A stretch of DNA of 64,000 nucleotides from Quercus robur (lineage: Eukaryota > Streptophyta > Magnoliopsida > Fagales > Fagaceae): positions 48,584,843-48,648,842 of the forward strand of contig NC_065538.1 in the NCBI RefSeq assembly GCF_932294415.1, read 5' to 3'. The notes beneath the pieces are model-generated. The model was not told the origin of the DNA. It saw only the letters and a list, made by a program, of their open reading frames with translations, and searched no databases. The translations under genes and the position numbers were made by a program. Of the stretch, positions 24,038 to 36,655 are shown piece by piece; positions within the stretch are counted from its first letter, which is position 1; every line of letters starts with the position of its first letter.

Positions 24038-25158
24038 AAGTTTAGAGAAAATCCAATTAGATTCTACGATCAAAGTTCAATTTTGCGTTATGTATCCTAA
24101 ATTATTTATTTTTAAAGAGAGTTTTATTTCTTAATTTGGAGTCAAATATTGTGAAACCACATCATAAATATTCATCCAAGTGAGTTATTGCATACAAAAA
24201 TTAACTAAAGAGTCTAGAATTAATTAACATAATTTTTTTTTAAATGGACAATTTGCATTTTCTACTTAATAATATTCTTACAAAACTTTTTAAAGAGTTA
24301 AAAAATATAAGAAATATTATCAATAATATTTAAATTATATATGTAAAAATGATACCATGCATCTTAATGTATATTTTTTAAATATATCCATGCATATGCG
24401 TGAGATTACAAGATATTTAATATAATTAATAAGACTTCAATGTATTAATTTCATTTCAACAAGTCTATCTTGCCATCCAAGCTTTCACATTGGCAGACCG
24501 TCATGGAAATTTTATGCGTGTGTGACATAGTCCTTGAAATAAAGAAAATTATTTTATTTGTTACAGACTTGTTTGTATGTATTGCATATTTCTTTAAAAA
24601 ATTTATTTATCTATTTACACGTACCCTTAAGTTATTGGATGCTGTTTTTGGAATTTCATTCGGAGCATCTTTTGAACAAGGTGATGAGATTGAAGATACA
24701 GCAGTGTCAGACCAAAAAAATACAGAGACCTAAACATGTTTTTAATAATTAAGATGAACACAAAGTTTCCAAGGCAATGACATTAACATGTATTTAATAA
24801 TTATGATGATGAAAGTGATGACGATGACAAGATGACGATTAACTCTCCTATTGAAAATCATTGCAATTTTTAATTTTTATTTATGTGTTTCCCATTGTAT
24901 ATTTGACCCCAATTGAGTCTTCAACTAAGGAATATTTTACTTGCAAATCAAGATAGCTTTTGAGAAAGCTTCCATTCAAATTTCTAAGCATCTGCAATGC
25001 ACTTTCCAATAGCCTACGGGCAAAGTTTTATCACATTGAAGCAAGTTGTAGAAAAGAAATAAAAGATCTATCATCTATTGTGGGGACTGCTTACTCAGTA
25101 AAATATTCTTTCTTATCCCCCTTTGTTTCCGAAAGATGCTCCTAGCTGGCTAGCTCTC

Positions 25159-25165
25159 TATATAT
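25159..25165 (+). promoter_or_regulatory. TATA box of HIPP gene
   Basis: TATATAT in a CTC-rich context, about 100 bp before the ATG at 25261. This gives a 5' leader of about 70 nt, normal for a plant gene. Confidence 0.6.
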
Positions 25166-25260
25166 TGACTGTAATCTCATTCGTTTCTTTTCATTCTTAG
25201 AGTCTCACATATATTCATATATTTCAGCAAGGAAAGTCTTAAGAATTCTCAAATCCTAAC

Positions 25261-27209
25261 ATGTCGGTAAGAAATTTCTCTTAGTACCCTCTTTCTCTGT
25301 ATGTGTTTTTGACATGTCTTTGTCTGTAAGTTAATTTCCATGCACGTAAAAAATCTCATTGTCCCACAATAAGATACTCAAACAGGATTGCTTGAATAGG
25401 TTGATGTAGCAGGGCTGCCTGTACTGTCTGGATTAATTTTTTCACCAAGTAAAAGTTGCGCATACTTATACCTAAGGAAAAAAAAAAGAAAAAAAAAAAG
25501 AGATTTTAAAAAACAGTATATATACAAATAAGTTAAACTAAATCGGTGCACTAGTTTGCAGCTCTTTTTCTACGCGTTCATCTTTTAATTTATGTTCTTA
25601 TTTTTAGTTTGTTTCTGTTGAATAAAACTTCACTCATCCATAAAAGAAAAGGACTTTTATTAATCTAAATCAGTGTACGATTCTGCACTTCATGGGATTA
25701 GCTAGAAATCAAAATCATGCAACCACAAGGCATATGTCAACGTTAAGGACCACTAAATGAGTAAAGCCAATTATGTTTCATGCTATGCAATGTCTTACGA
25801 TGAATTTATGGTATATATTAAACGAAAATACGAACTTTCCTCATTTTTTTATCTGCCAAACGAAGCTAAAACTAGTTGCATACACAACAAAGTCAGATAT
25901 GCCTAGGGGATGGTACTAATTAATATTTGGTTTCTTTTTTCACAGATAATAGAGATGATAGTTCACATGGATTGTGCTGGTTGTGAAAGCAAGATAAAGA
26001 AAGCTCTTAACAAACTAGATGGTATGCTAAACTGGACTTCTGTATTTATTAATTTATTTGGTTTTGTTTAGGAAAAAAAATTCCTAGATGATACGAGGTT
26101 ACATCCAAGATTGATGTGGCGTTGATGGAAGGTTGACATGGTAATATACGTGTAGCCAACTACAGCTCACATTCAAGCCACGTGGATGACTTGGATGTGA
26201 ATAAATGTTCCAACTTCCCACAATCCAACCCAACAAATTCTAGAAATTTTTCCTTTATATTTAAGATGGTCGATTATGACGCAACATCATTTTCACTTAA
26301 CATCATCATCAATATTATTTTCAATGTACATTAATCACAATATTTTTCAAACATCTACACCAGTTACAATCTATTATCTCAATATATTAAAAAAATTTTA
26401 TAAATGTTACTTCTCTAATTTATCGCCTGGATTTTTTTGAGCAAAGATGATAGAATCAATTGGATTTTTAATTGTTACATGTCATAAAATAGGTGCCACT
26501 TAGAAAAATTTGATTACCATAATTGGACTCTTGTTCGGAATTATATTATATTTATAACAAATTAACAATTCATAATATTATAAGTTTTATTAAGAAAATC
26601 AATAACATAAAGATTAAATTGAAATCACTGAAAATTTCAATTCAACACAAACACTTGCTTGTTAGAGACCCCATTAGTCAATGACTCAAATATATAGAAT
26701 GGAAACACCATACCTCTTCATTATTTGGCCAATTCAGAAAATGTTAATGGGAACTTTCAGTGTCATTATCACAAGTATTCTTTTTTTCCTAAATGATTTT
26801 TTTAATAAATGGATCTGCATATATTTCAGGAGTTGATGAAGTTGATATAGACATGTCCTTGCAAAAGGTGACTGTCATGGGATGGGTAGATCAAGAGAAA
26901 GCTCTGAAGAGAGTGAGAAAAACGGGTCGGAGGGCTGAGCTGTGGCCATATCCTTATAACCCACAACATCAAAACTTTATCCAACATAATTACCAGCCGC
27001 AGCAGCAGCAGTACCATCATAAGAGCCAATCAGTAAACTATTATTCAATTCCGTCTTTTTCTTCCTACAAAAACCGCAAAAATGGCTATGATGCCCAAGA
27101 CTATGGTCATTATCAAGTAGTGCCTTACAATTATTCTACAGTCGTCTATGATTCGCAGGCAAGCGCCATGTTCAGTGACGAAAATCCTCACGCTTGTGTT
27201 ATAATGTAA
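25261..27209 (+). CDS. Heavy-metal-associated isoprenylated plant protein (HIPP)
   Basis: Three exons, 25261-25266, 25946-26021 and 26830-27209, all with GT-AG introns, give 153 residues. Exon 1 encodes only Met-Ser. An HMA fold covers residues 3-70 with the metal-binding pair Cys12-x2-Cys15 in MDCAGC, followed by SKIKKAL and the strand VDEVDIDM. A basic motif (KTGRRAELWPYPYNP) closes the domain. The tail is rich in Gln, Tyr and Asn. The C-terminus CVIM is a CaaX box; Met in the last position favours farnesylation, so a membrane-tethered metal or protein partner role is expected. HIPPs bind Cd, Cu or Zn or act as adaptors in stress responses; the ligand here is unknown. The reading phases of all exons agree, so the model is coherent. 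Confidence 0.92.
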
Positions 27210-27850
27210 TGGCAATTGGCACAACAGATATTGTAGTGTTTATTCATGTATGTATTTTCGTCGTTTCTTAATGTACTTTTCCTGAGAATGAAAGACACTA
27301 TATGCTCAATCCTTGTCATGTAGCTTGAACTTTAAAAGCAACAGTTTCAAGGGAGCATTTGTATAGGTTAGTACTTGATAGGATGTAATATATGGTGTTT
27401 GTTTGGAAATTGTTTGTTTTTGATACGATGTAATATATGGTGTTTGTTTGGAAATGGTTTGTTTTTGATAGCTTATATGTATATTGTTTATTAAAAGATA
27501 TAATTTTTGGTAACTTTTATGTTAAAGTGTTAAAAAAAAACTAAAATTTAATTTATTTCTACAAAAATCTAAAAACTAGATTATTTGCAAAAATAAAAAA
27601 ATAAAAAAAATTCCTAAATGCACACCTAATAGGATCACGATCGTACACTTAATATTATTCACATTTCCTAACTCATCTAAGACGCTCATCAAAATTTAGT
27701 TAGCATTACAAAACATGACCAAGAAAAGAAGTCTTAGATAACCTAATCCCATTTGGAAAGGCAAGGTTATGAGAGTAAATAAGAAATATTTGCGTGCCAT
27801 GCCACATTAACGGTGGACACATGACCCAGATATCCAACCAAACCTTCCCC
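27210..27850. other. 3' flank of HIPP gene
   Basis: Includes a short direct duplication (ATGTAATATATGGTGTTTGT at 27384 and 27429) and A-rich DNA. No further gene. Confidence 0.5.
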
Positions 27851-27854
27851 TAAA

Positions 27855-28797
27855 CATGCTCCAAGACCCTAATCGTGGGATATGGCAAAGGTCATGGGGT
27901 AACGGCCAAAGTTCAATATAAACACCCGATACTACTTACGCCAAGGTAAAAGAAACCCGAACACAGTGTTTGCAAAATATATCACCATTGTGATTGCTAA
28001 CCTAAACATTGGAGAAGTTTTGATTGGCAACACATTGATGTCGACTCCAAGCTTTGTGTGATTTTGTTCTTGCAAGTCTTCCAAAACTCTTGTAGAAATA
28101 TGATCGCGAATATTTAGCATCATTAATTGATCATTGTGTGTGGGAAACTTGTAGGTCATATCTACTAGTCCCTTGACACAAAAAGGTTACATGGTCTAGA
28201 CCTGAACAATGGATGCCAGAAGAATCATTTGGCTTCAAAAACTCAGAGCCTTAAGAGATGCCCCTAATAGAATGGCAACTTCAGATTCTCATCAATATTG
28301 TCCAAGAGCTCACTAGGACCAGGCCAAACCAGGAACCAAAGAGAAGGCTCGTACAACAATGTCTCAATAATCATTCCCCTCCCAAGGGGGAAGAGGAAAC
28401 CATTCAAAACAAGAAGTTGAAGTGAGTAGCCCAACTGCTAGCAAGCAGCAGGAAGAGAGCCAATCTCAACCTGCTTCAAGGGTGGAGGACACTGTGGTGT
28501 CACCCACTAGCATGTAGGCACCATATTTGCGAGCCATTAGCTTGCTAGATTTATGGTGGAGCACGACTTGAGATGTTCATCCAAGCATATATGTTGCATG
28601 ATCCAAATATGGGATATGGCAAAGATCATGGGGTGCGTAATTGTCAAAGTCCTATATAAACAATTGATACTACACATGCCAAGGTATGCAAAAAAAAAAA
28701 AATCATCCAACATTATGAATACAAAATATATCACCATTATGAGTGTTAACTTAAGCATCAAAGAAGTTTTAACTAACACCACACCAGTGTCAACTCT
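27855..28797. mobile_element. Decayed retroelement-like pair of direct repeats
   Basis: Segments 27855-28060 and 28590-28797 are diverged direct repeats. Shared blocks are TGGGATATGGCAAAG, TATAAACA...GATACTAC and AAAATATATCACCATT. They enclose about 530 bp with a Gln/Arg-rich, non-open coding-like stretch. This fits an old non-autonomous LTR element, with the second repeat cut by the TRIM insertion at 28798. Orientation and exact ends are uncertain. Confidence 0.45.
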
Positions 28798-29470
28798 TGT
28801 TTGGTATACACGTGTGAGTGAAATCCTACATTAAATAATGATAAGAAAAATAAGTAGTTAATATTACATGGATGAGCTAATAATACCCATAAGGCTTAAG
28901 TTTTTTGGGTCAAGTGGTGTTTCTATATGTTATATTAATTACTCAGTTGGTGACTTCTCAAGGTGTTATTTCTCCAACAAGTGGTATTAGAGCTCATGGT
29001 GTGGTGCACGGCAAAGATAACAAGATTATCGAGGTCCTTTTTGTAGTTGGAGCAAAGACAATATTACGCATAAGGCAAGCCCATAAAACCCACACAAATG
29101 ATCTTGGAAAAAGGCCCAATAAAGGAGTATTGCTAATAATGCTAAATAAACACTGTAGCACGAGACTCCTATGGACATGGATGTGCAGGGTTCCTATGAA
29201 TTAGTGTGTAGGGTTAACATGTGGTTCCCATGAATGATGTATGAGAGGCCCATGGATGACATGCTGATAAAGGAATGAAAAAAGCTCATAAGGTAAAAGG
29301 GAGCAAGTGGGACTTGTCCATGTCCCATAGAGAGGTCCTGAAACTGATAGAGAGGTGAAAATTCACATGTAAGAGGGAGATTGTTAGGTATACACATGTG
29401 AGTAAAGTCTCACATTGAATTAAGGACGAAGGCATGCTTTGACGAGGAGAGGTAATGCCCACCTGCCCCC
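28798..29470 (+). mobile_element. TRIM-type miniature LTR retrotransposon
   Basis: A short LTR (28798-28979, TGTTTGGTATACAC...CCAACA) is followed two bases later by a primer site TGGTATTAGAGC (28982-28993), one base off the usual initiator-Met tRNA complement. An internal region of about 390 bp has no coding capacity. A purine tract (AAGAGGGAGAT, 29371-29381) is then followed by a second LTR start TGTTAGGTATACAC (29382). The 3' LTR aligns for only about 45-90 bp and is truncated. The size, primer site and lack of genes are diagnostic of a TRIM. Confidence 0.75.
28982..28993 (+). other. TRIM primer-binding site, tRNA-iMet type
   Basis: TGGTATTAGAGC, directly inside the 5' LTR. The standard form has C at the seventh base, so one C-to-T change has accumulated. 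Confidence 0.75.
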
Positions 29471-30155
29471 CACAAATATTTTAAAAAAAAATATTAGTAT
29501 ATACTCATTACTAATTTTAGCAATTTGGTTTTATAAAGTTACACTTTGCCCCATTTAATAATATCATTAATTCTTTTAAGAGTAAAGCTATTGCAACAAA
29601 CTTTTCTACAACATTATTACAAACTGTTGAAGTAGCAAATTCATATTGATTCACACTTGGCCCACCACTTACACCACTTTTTTACTTACCAATAACCACT
29701 CACTACATTAGCAATTTGTAAAAACATTTGTAACTCTAGCATTCCTCCTTGTAAAGACCATAAAAAAATCTATAGATCTAAAATTTAAAACAAAATATAT
29801 AATCCCAAAAAATTAGCACAACAACAAAAATTACCAATAGTAAATCTAAAACAAATTAAGTCTAATCAACCAATTTTATTCAAAACAAACAATCTGGCCC
29901 TTTAAAAAATTTTAAATAAAATTATTTTGCTCTTACCTAGTAGCAGCATCAATGTCTCTCTCTCACACACACAAAATTTCAAGCGGCTACGTAACAGTAG
30001 AGTTAGAGATCGGAGTAGCCACACATAACCAACAACAAAATCACCCCCCTTAACTCTAAGTCCTGGCTCCGTCACTGCATTGAATAATTATGATCGAAAA
30101 GAATAAACGGTTAATTTAACATAATTAAACTCATATCCATTGGGCTTACACATCT
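29471..30155. other. AT-rich intergenic DNA
   Basis: No gene. Contains a small CT/CA tract near 29957-29973. Confidence 0.5.
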
Positions 30156-30429
30156 TGTAGATCAAATATGTCTCTATATATTCTATTAACTACTCAACTG
30201 GTCTCCTCAATGTGTTTATCTCCTCCAAAAAGTACTCCAAGCTCACTCGTGTGCAAACTTATGCAACCGTGTGATCACTGGTTTCAGCATAATGTAGATC
30301 AAATATGTCTCTATATATTCTATTAACTACTCAACTAGTCTCCTCAATGTGTTTATCTCCTCCAAAAAGTACTCCAAGCTCACTCGTGTGCAAACTTATG
30401 CAACCGTGTGATCACTGGTTTCAGCATAA
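30156..30429 (+). repeat. Near-identical 137-bp tandem duplication of an LTR-PBS junction
   Basis: Units 30156-30292 and 30293-30429 are almost identical (one G/A difference noted near the middle). Each aligns to the end of the TRIM 5' LTR and its primer-site region at 28918-29010: TCTATAT...ATTA-CTACTCA...CTCCTC and then AAGTACTCCAAGCTCA in place of AAGTGGTATTAGAGCTCA. So this is a diverged fragment of the TRIM family that was later duplicated locally. Confidence 0.8.
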
Positions 30430-31149
30430 TGCATCAAGTGGTTTTATTGGACATATTGCTAGCCCTAGGGTAAGTCTATTACAAGCAACCAAAATTAGAG
30501 TGGCCAACTGGCCATTAAACTTAAAGTTGAATTCGGAGAGTCATATTTAAAAACAAGATCTTTTCCCATAACCTAAATAAGGTAATTTTTTTTAGCTTAC
30601 TTATATGCCCATCCAACCGTCAGTGATCATAAAGATGATGGGGATTGATACACCATTTGGTGAAGATAATAATAAAGGAAGATGTAGATCGATGGCCATT
30701 TTTAAAGTTTATCTCATAGAGTTAATAATGGGTTTTTATTTTAGAAAATTTATAAAGTTAGTGTCTTAGTGATGGTTGGATTTTATATGTTTGGATGCTT
30801 ATAATCAAATAGATTGTTGGTGACTACTTTACAATAATGGTGGGCTATTCCTGCCAATAAAGGATGCTATAAAGTCTCATGGAGACACTCCAGTCCTATT
30901 ATATGCATGCATCCAATGCGCTGCCACAATTTTCGTATTTAATATTTTTAGATATTTAACTTTAAAATAAGTACTTAGAAAAATTATTTTAGAAATTTTT
31001 TATGCACATTACATGGTTGAAATGTACAAGAGAGAAAGATATCCGAATATGGTACACTTGTCATTTTGGGTTTGATATTTAGAGTTTAGGATATTATCTA
31101 TGACTAAAGGTATTTTTTTATATATTTCAATATTATGTTATACTTGTCA

Positions 31150-31240
31150 AAAGCCTTGTAGTTTAACTAGGTGACACCTCTTAGTATTTTTATGACATGT
31201 AGGGTTCAAATCCTCCATTATTATCAAATTATCAAAAAAA
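31150..31240 (+). mobile_element. Degenerate tRNA-derived SINE fragment
   Basis: An A box-like TAGTTTAACTAGGTGAC and a B box-like GGTTCAAATCC (31203-31213), about 45 bp apart, in the order and spacing of a plant SINE promoter. No boundaries seen. Confidence 0.5.
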
Positions 31241-31621
31241 TATTAAATTATACCTTTTTTTTTTTTGGAGAATCAACATTACTTTTTTTTTTTTTAGAAT
31301 CAATATCAAAGAAGTTATTTTTATTATTAATTTTTAAACAATTATTGAATTATTAAAAAAAATAAAAAATTGTTTTCAACACCATATAAGAAGTGGAAGA
31401 GGGGTTTAAAAAAAAAATTAAAACAATAATTAAAAATCCAATTATTGTCATTGATGTGAGTAGGGTTTTTTTTTTGGTTTTTATTTTTTTATTTTTAAGA
31501 AACATGTGGTTGAGTAGTTGGCGTGGTAGAATTGACATTAACTGCTTGTATGCTAGTAAAATAAATAGTGTCCATAGTATGGAGGGTATTTGAAACAGTG
31601 GCAGCTCCAATAATATTTTTT

Positions 31622-31988
31622 AGGGGTCATTCAAATTCGTATGGAAGAGGTTGACAATGAGCTTTTAAATAATATTTTCTTACTTCATCTTGATAACTAG
31701 GATAATAAGATGAGACCTTTTCTCATAACTTATGATTGAATAGAAGATTTTTCAAGTCGACACGAGTTCTCTTAAATATATAGTGCCCATGGTATGGCCT
31801 ATTTTTAGTTTTGTGAATAGTTTTTAGGGGTTCATTCAAATTTGTGGTTGAAGAGATTGATAAGGACTCTTTTTGTAAATAATATTTTTTTTATTTCATT
31901 TTGATCATTAGGATAATAAGATAAGATATTTTCTCGTAACTCATGATTCAATAGAAGATTTTTCAAATTAACACGAGTTCTCTTAAAA
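31622..31988 (+). repeat. Tandem duplication, about 204 bp period
   Basis: Copies beginning AGGGG at 31622 and 31826 share TTCAAATT, TAGGATAATAAGAT and ATAGAAGATTTTTCAA blocks with moderate divergence. Not recognised. Confidence 0.75.
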
Positions 31989-33683
31989 GATGAATTTTAG
32001 GTAGGAGATGAATCTTGTGGTACACATGATTTCCTTGTCAAAAATTTATCTACAATACTAGCAAGAGAATAAAAGATAAATCATAAGTTTATTGGGTATA
32101 TTGTTTCTTACTAGAATGATGATATTAATTATTGTTGCTAAGATTAAATCTTAAAAATCATATATTGTCTCTTACTATAATAAAGTTATTAATCATTGCT
32201 ATAGTAAAGTTATTAATCATTGTTGTTAAGATTAATTATTGTTATTAAGTAAACTTTAATTATTATTTCTTAGAATACTTTGATTTATTATTTATTAGTT
32301 TTGTCTTTACTTTTTTCAATTATTTTATTTAACAACTTAAATCAACTTTGATAACTTATTGATTTTTGTAAGTCATTAAAAAAAATTTGTGTGGTGTCTT
32401 TTACATTACTTTATTAACAATTCAATACAACAATATTTCAATTCCTGTTATATTAGCCCATTGGACTTTGACCTCTTTCCTTGGGTTCTCATGGCCCATT
32501 TACTTTACTTTTACTTCTTGTTATGCTAATGGGCCTACTAGCTATCACTTTATGTCATGTTGGCCCATTGGGATTTTATCTCTTTCCTCAGGCTTCCATG
32601 GCCCATTTGCTTCTATCGTGTTTCTTTCATTCTTTTCCTCCTTCATCTTCCTTCACTATTGGGTTTTTTCTTTTGTTGGGCATTTTGTCAAAAATGGGTA
32701 TCAATACAATACAATCATTAAAAACAAAAAACAAAAATTTTCTTCACTCCCATTGTCCCACACACCACTTCCACTACCTCACATTTAATTGTCTTTTAGG
32801 AGTTACACTTTACTGTTCACTTAATTTTCTTTTTCTAATATATAAGATCTACAAATTAGTAATTTTTGTTGTTGGGCTTACTTTTTTTTTTTTTTTTTTT
32901 TTTTCAGATCTTAGATCAAATTGGTTTATTGTTGGTTTTTTTTTTTTTTTCTTGGTTTAAAAAAACCAAGATAAAGATTGGCATTGAATTGGTTTGTTAT
33001 TGGGTTTCTTTTAGGGTGGTCAAACAAAAATTATATGTAAATTTTTGTTCAAGGCAATGTGGCTCAGCCTTTGATTTGAAACCCAAATCTCCAAATAAAA
33101 GAAAACAAGTTGTGACAAGAGTCAAGACTAGTGAGCACGTTCGTGTCCAGCTCTCTCTATGTTTCCTTAAGCATGTAATATTGCCACCCTTTCCTCCTAC
33201 ACATTTTTTGGTACCCAAAAAAAAAAAAAAAAAGAAGAAAGAAGGAAAGAAAACAATCTATGTCAAGACTATTTAGACTTTACTTTCTTAATTGATATAC
33301 ATTAGAGAATTCTTCTTTTCTAGTCCCAATTCTTTTCATTCATGAAGTAAAAATCATGGACCAACTCTTTCTTCTTCTTCTTTTCCTTTCCTTTCGCTCC
33401 AACAAATAAATGGGCCACCAAATTTGTACACTTTTGAAAGCAAATTAGGCGGGTCGAAGGCCCAAAACCAGCCTTCAAACAACCATGAAAAGTTTCTATT
33501 TATACTACTATTTAAGGGGTTACTTTATTTGAATTGAACATTTTTTTTGTTCCAAAATACCCCTACAGCCTACGTTTAAATATGGGCAAAACTTGATAAA
33601 AATACATCTTTAGCTCTCACTAAAACAATACCTACAAAATAGAACCACTCTCCAGTTGGTTTTCAAATTGCTTTATCCACTTA
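31989..33683. other. Intergenic, repeat-derived
   Basis: Contains a partial duplication (TGGCCCATTTACTTTAC near 32490 and TGGCCCATTTGCTTCTA near 32599) and poly-T/A tracts. The hydrophobic frames at 32387-33276 come from T-rich sequence and match no family I know. Confidence 0.45.
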
Positions 33684-33749
33684 CTAATCTCTAAGCACGC
33701 GCTTAGGGGCTTTCCTATTTTTTTGGTAAATGTTAAGAATTTGAATCAA

Positions 33750-33902
33750 TTATAATTTGAGATTACTACATTTTTCAATTACAAAAAGAAATCTAAGGGT
33801 GTGATGAGCATTATGCCTTTTTAGGTGAAATAATTTTTTCATCACACCTCTTGTTTCCTTTTTTGTGATTGAAAAATGTAGTAATCCCAAATTATAATTG
33901 AT
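33750..33902. repeat. Short inner hairpin of the foldback family
   Basis: TTATAATTTGAGATTACTAC ... GTAGTAATCCCAAATTATAA form a stem around a loop containing GAGCATTATGCC. The same hairpin recurs in the right arm (37690-37850) and, with an insertion in its loop, at 42225-42560. Confidence 0.75.
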
Positions 33903-33997
33903 GCAAACTATTACTTGTAGCTCAATTAGTTGAAATTTCCCTACCCTAGACTATTAAATAGTATTAATTTTTTTTTATAGGAGAGGCTCTCATGTTA

Positions 33998-34031
<34 letters not shown>

Positions 34032-34087
34032 TAATGGGAGTTGTGAAGTTATTTTTAAAATTTTATTAAACTTTTTTAAACACCATG

Positions 34088-34901
34088 AATACTGTAGGGA
34101 TGAAGGGTCCAAATATAAGCATTGGGCCGTGGGCATTGCCCTAGGATGTCAAATAGCCCGAGAACAGATAAGCATTGGCGAAGGCATACAGATTAATGGG
34201 TCGTGGAAGAAGTTTGGTCACAATGAACAAGAGACGTTGTCTGAGGAGAAATACCTCATCAGCTAAGCAGAGGGGAGGTCAAAGGTCTGACCATCCATCA
34301 AAAACAGGGCAATGGGTAATCGTGCTTGAAAGGATAAACATCAGATGAGACAAAAGAGAGTTGAGAAATATCTGAAAAGAAAGCTGCTACCATCGCATTG
34401 AATACTCTGCATCTAACCCTTTTGCCACATTAATGTGAAAGTGATACCTGAACAATAATTTTCAGCCTTACAGCTACCCCCAAAAATTTCAGGAATGTGC
34501 TAATGGAACAAGTATCAAGAAGATTAGCAATTTGACCTACACGTGGAAGGTTTAGATGAAAGAGGGGGAGGGAATATAAAAGAGAAGAACCCCATTACAG
34601 AGGGATCATGAGAAAAACTAGAGAAAAATTACTGTATACTCAAGAACTATAATTTTTGTATAAGTTTAAGAGAAATATATAAGAACAAACCTTCTTTGAA
34701 CTTGACCAAGGAGAATTTTTCTTGTTCAAAACTGTTTGTTTTATTCTTCCCAGTAATAACTAACCTATTGTGATAACTATCCGCCTAACTCAATGAAAGT
34801 TCAGTTTCAAGCCCACTTTCTAACAAATTCATTGTGTTGGGCTCTTTGGGCCATTGACCATCCATTTGGGCTTTGGGAGAAAATCATGTTCTTACAAATA
34901 C
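34088..34901 (+). mobile_element. Solo LTR with AATAC target duplication
   Basis: An LTR of 804 bp (34093-34896) begins TGTAGGGATG and ends TTCTTACA, flanked by AATAC at 34088-34092 and 34897-34901. A TATA-like AATATAAAAG near 34573 gives plus orientation. It carries no internal genes, so it is the product of LTR-LTR recombination. The matching place in the right arm of the surrounding palindrome (37506-37510, GTATT on the plus strand) is empty and has one copy of the target, which confirms the insertion. Confidence 0.9.
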
Positions 34902-36589
34902 CATTTGCAAAGTCCACTTATTCTCAAAGTTAATATCAAGTCACATAATTTTTTATTTTTTGTATTTGGTGCATTTATTCTTTTTTTGATCCCAAGCCCA
35001 AAAGTTTGTTTGTTTTTTTTTTATAAACAAGCGCAATTTTAATACAAAAGTTTCAATTTCCTAAAAAAAATCGAAAAATTAAAAGTATTAATTTTTTAAA
35101 ACACCAAGAATGCTGATTGAGAAGCCACCTATTCTCAAAGTTTAATATCAAGCCACATAAATTTTTTTGGTGCATCTATTATTTTTTTGAACCCAAGCTC
35201 AAAAGTAAGTATAAAAATAAAAATTTTAAAAAAAAATTGGCACAATGCTAGTACAAAAGTTTCAATATCTAAAAAGAAAAAAAATTAAATAGTATTAATC
35301 TTTTTATATGGGAAAGACTCACGATTGTGAAGTTTTTTTTTTAATGAAAGTTATCAAGTTTTTTTTAATCCTAAAATATAGCCACTTAGTACACATCCAT
35401 AACAAAAGTATGAAATATCTAAAATACAAAAAAATATATATATATATTATTATTATTATTATTATTGAATATCGTACTTAATAATGAAGTAGCGACAGTG
35501 CAATACCAACGTTGCCTCCTATATAATGTTTGCTAGCTGTTTTTCTTATTTTTAATCCTTACTCTTTTTCTCTTTATTTTTTTTTTTTTTTTGTCTCTCT
35601 TTTTTTAGGGTCACATATCAGCAATTTTGTTGAATTACATATTGGGCATATTAGATGAGTTCAGATGAGAGACTTTACAAAAATATTGTATGATTCAAGG
35701 CTCATATAAAGTGGTTGTCATCTATCAAGTGGTTATTTAAGACCTTTTTCTGTATTAAAAAAAATTTATCCTACCTATATCTATATTTATCAATTTGTGT
35801 AATTCTACATTGGATTCAATTTATCGTTTTTTGTAATACTAATGTACGTATCATCATTAATTGAAACTTCTCAGTTTAACTTTATTTTTCACAATCACAT
35901 GTCTTCCATATGAAATTAATTATCCCTAACAATTGTTGTGCCTTTCACTGCAAACCTCTTTTCAGTTTTTACAAGAAATATTTTTAAAATTAAAAGATAC
36001 TATTGCTCATGTGCAAGCTTTTCCCATAAAAAAATTAAAACTATTTATTTTTTTATTTTGCTTTTTAGGCATTTGAAACTTTTGTTATGGATGTGTATTT
36101 AATGGCTACATTTTAGGTCTAAGTGGCTACCTTTTAGGATTGAAAATAACTTGATAAATCTCTATAAAAAAAAAATTAATTTACAATCACGAACCTTTCC
36201 CATACTTTCTCTTGGTAGGAATTTGAAGCTTTTGTTATGCTTGTATACTAAGTTAGGACTAAAAAAGCTTGACAATGTGAGAGGCTTTCCCAAAAATAAT
36301 AATAATAATAATAATATTTTTTATAGATATTTCATACTTTTGTTATGGATGTGTAATAAGTGGCTACATTTTAGGATTAAAAAAAAAACCTTGATAACTC
36401 TTGTTAAAAAAAAAATCACAATCATGAGCCTTTCCCATATAAAAAGATTAATACTGTGTGGGGATTTTCCCACACAAGCTGTTTGTCCTCTTTGGGGAGC
36501 CAAGCCCGCAAGGTTTTGTTATCTGCCCTGAGTGTGGTCTTTGGGATTTTCACCTCAGGCACTTTGGCTGATATTGGCTTGACATCCTA

Positions 36590-36632
36590 GTCCTACATCG
36601 GTTGGAGATGCGCCCCACTCATGGCTTATAAG
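36590..36632 (+). promoter_or_regulatory. snRNA-type promoter, copy 1 (USE + TATA)
   Basis: GTCCTACATCG (36590-36600; one mismatch to the plant upstream sequence element RTCCCACATCG), 24 nt, then CTTATAAG (36625-36632). Confidence 0.45.
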
Positions 36633-36655
36633 CCCTTGGAGCAACCATGAGTGTA

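Larger units (their letters stand above)
21518..25158. other. Long intergenic stretch upstream of HIPP gene
   Basis: AT-rich, with poly-A/T runs, a TTA microsatellite (23150-23199) and an AT microsatellite (24001-24033). Open frames at 23470-23688 and 24470-24752 are not protein-like by composition or family. No gene supported. Confidence 0.5.

Noticed and set aside
24470-24752. Two overlapping frames upstream of the HIPP gene as an exon
   Set aside because: Neither matches a family, and no splice partners or start context were found.
32387-33276. Overlapping hydrophobic frames as membrane proteins
   Set aside because: Composition follows T-rich DNA and partial duplications, with no conserved segments and no splice-supported exons.
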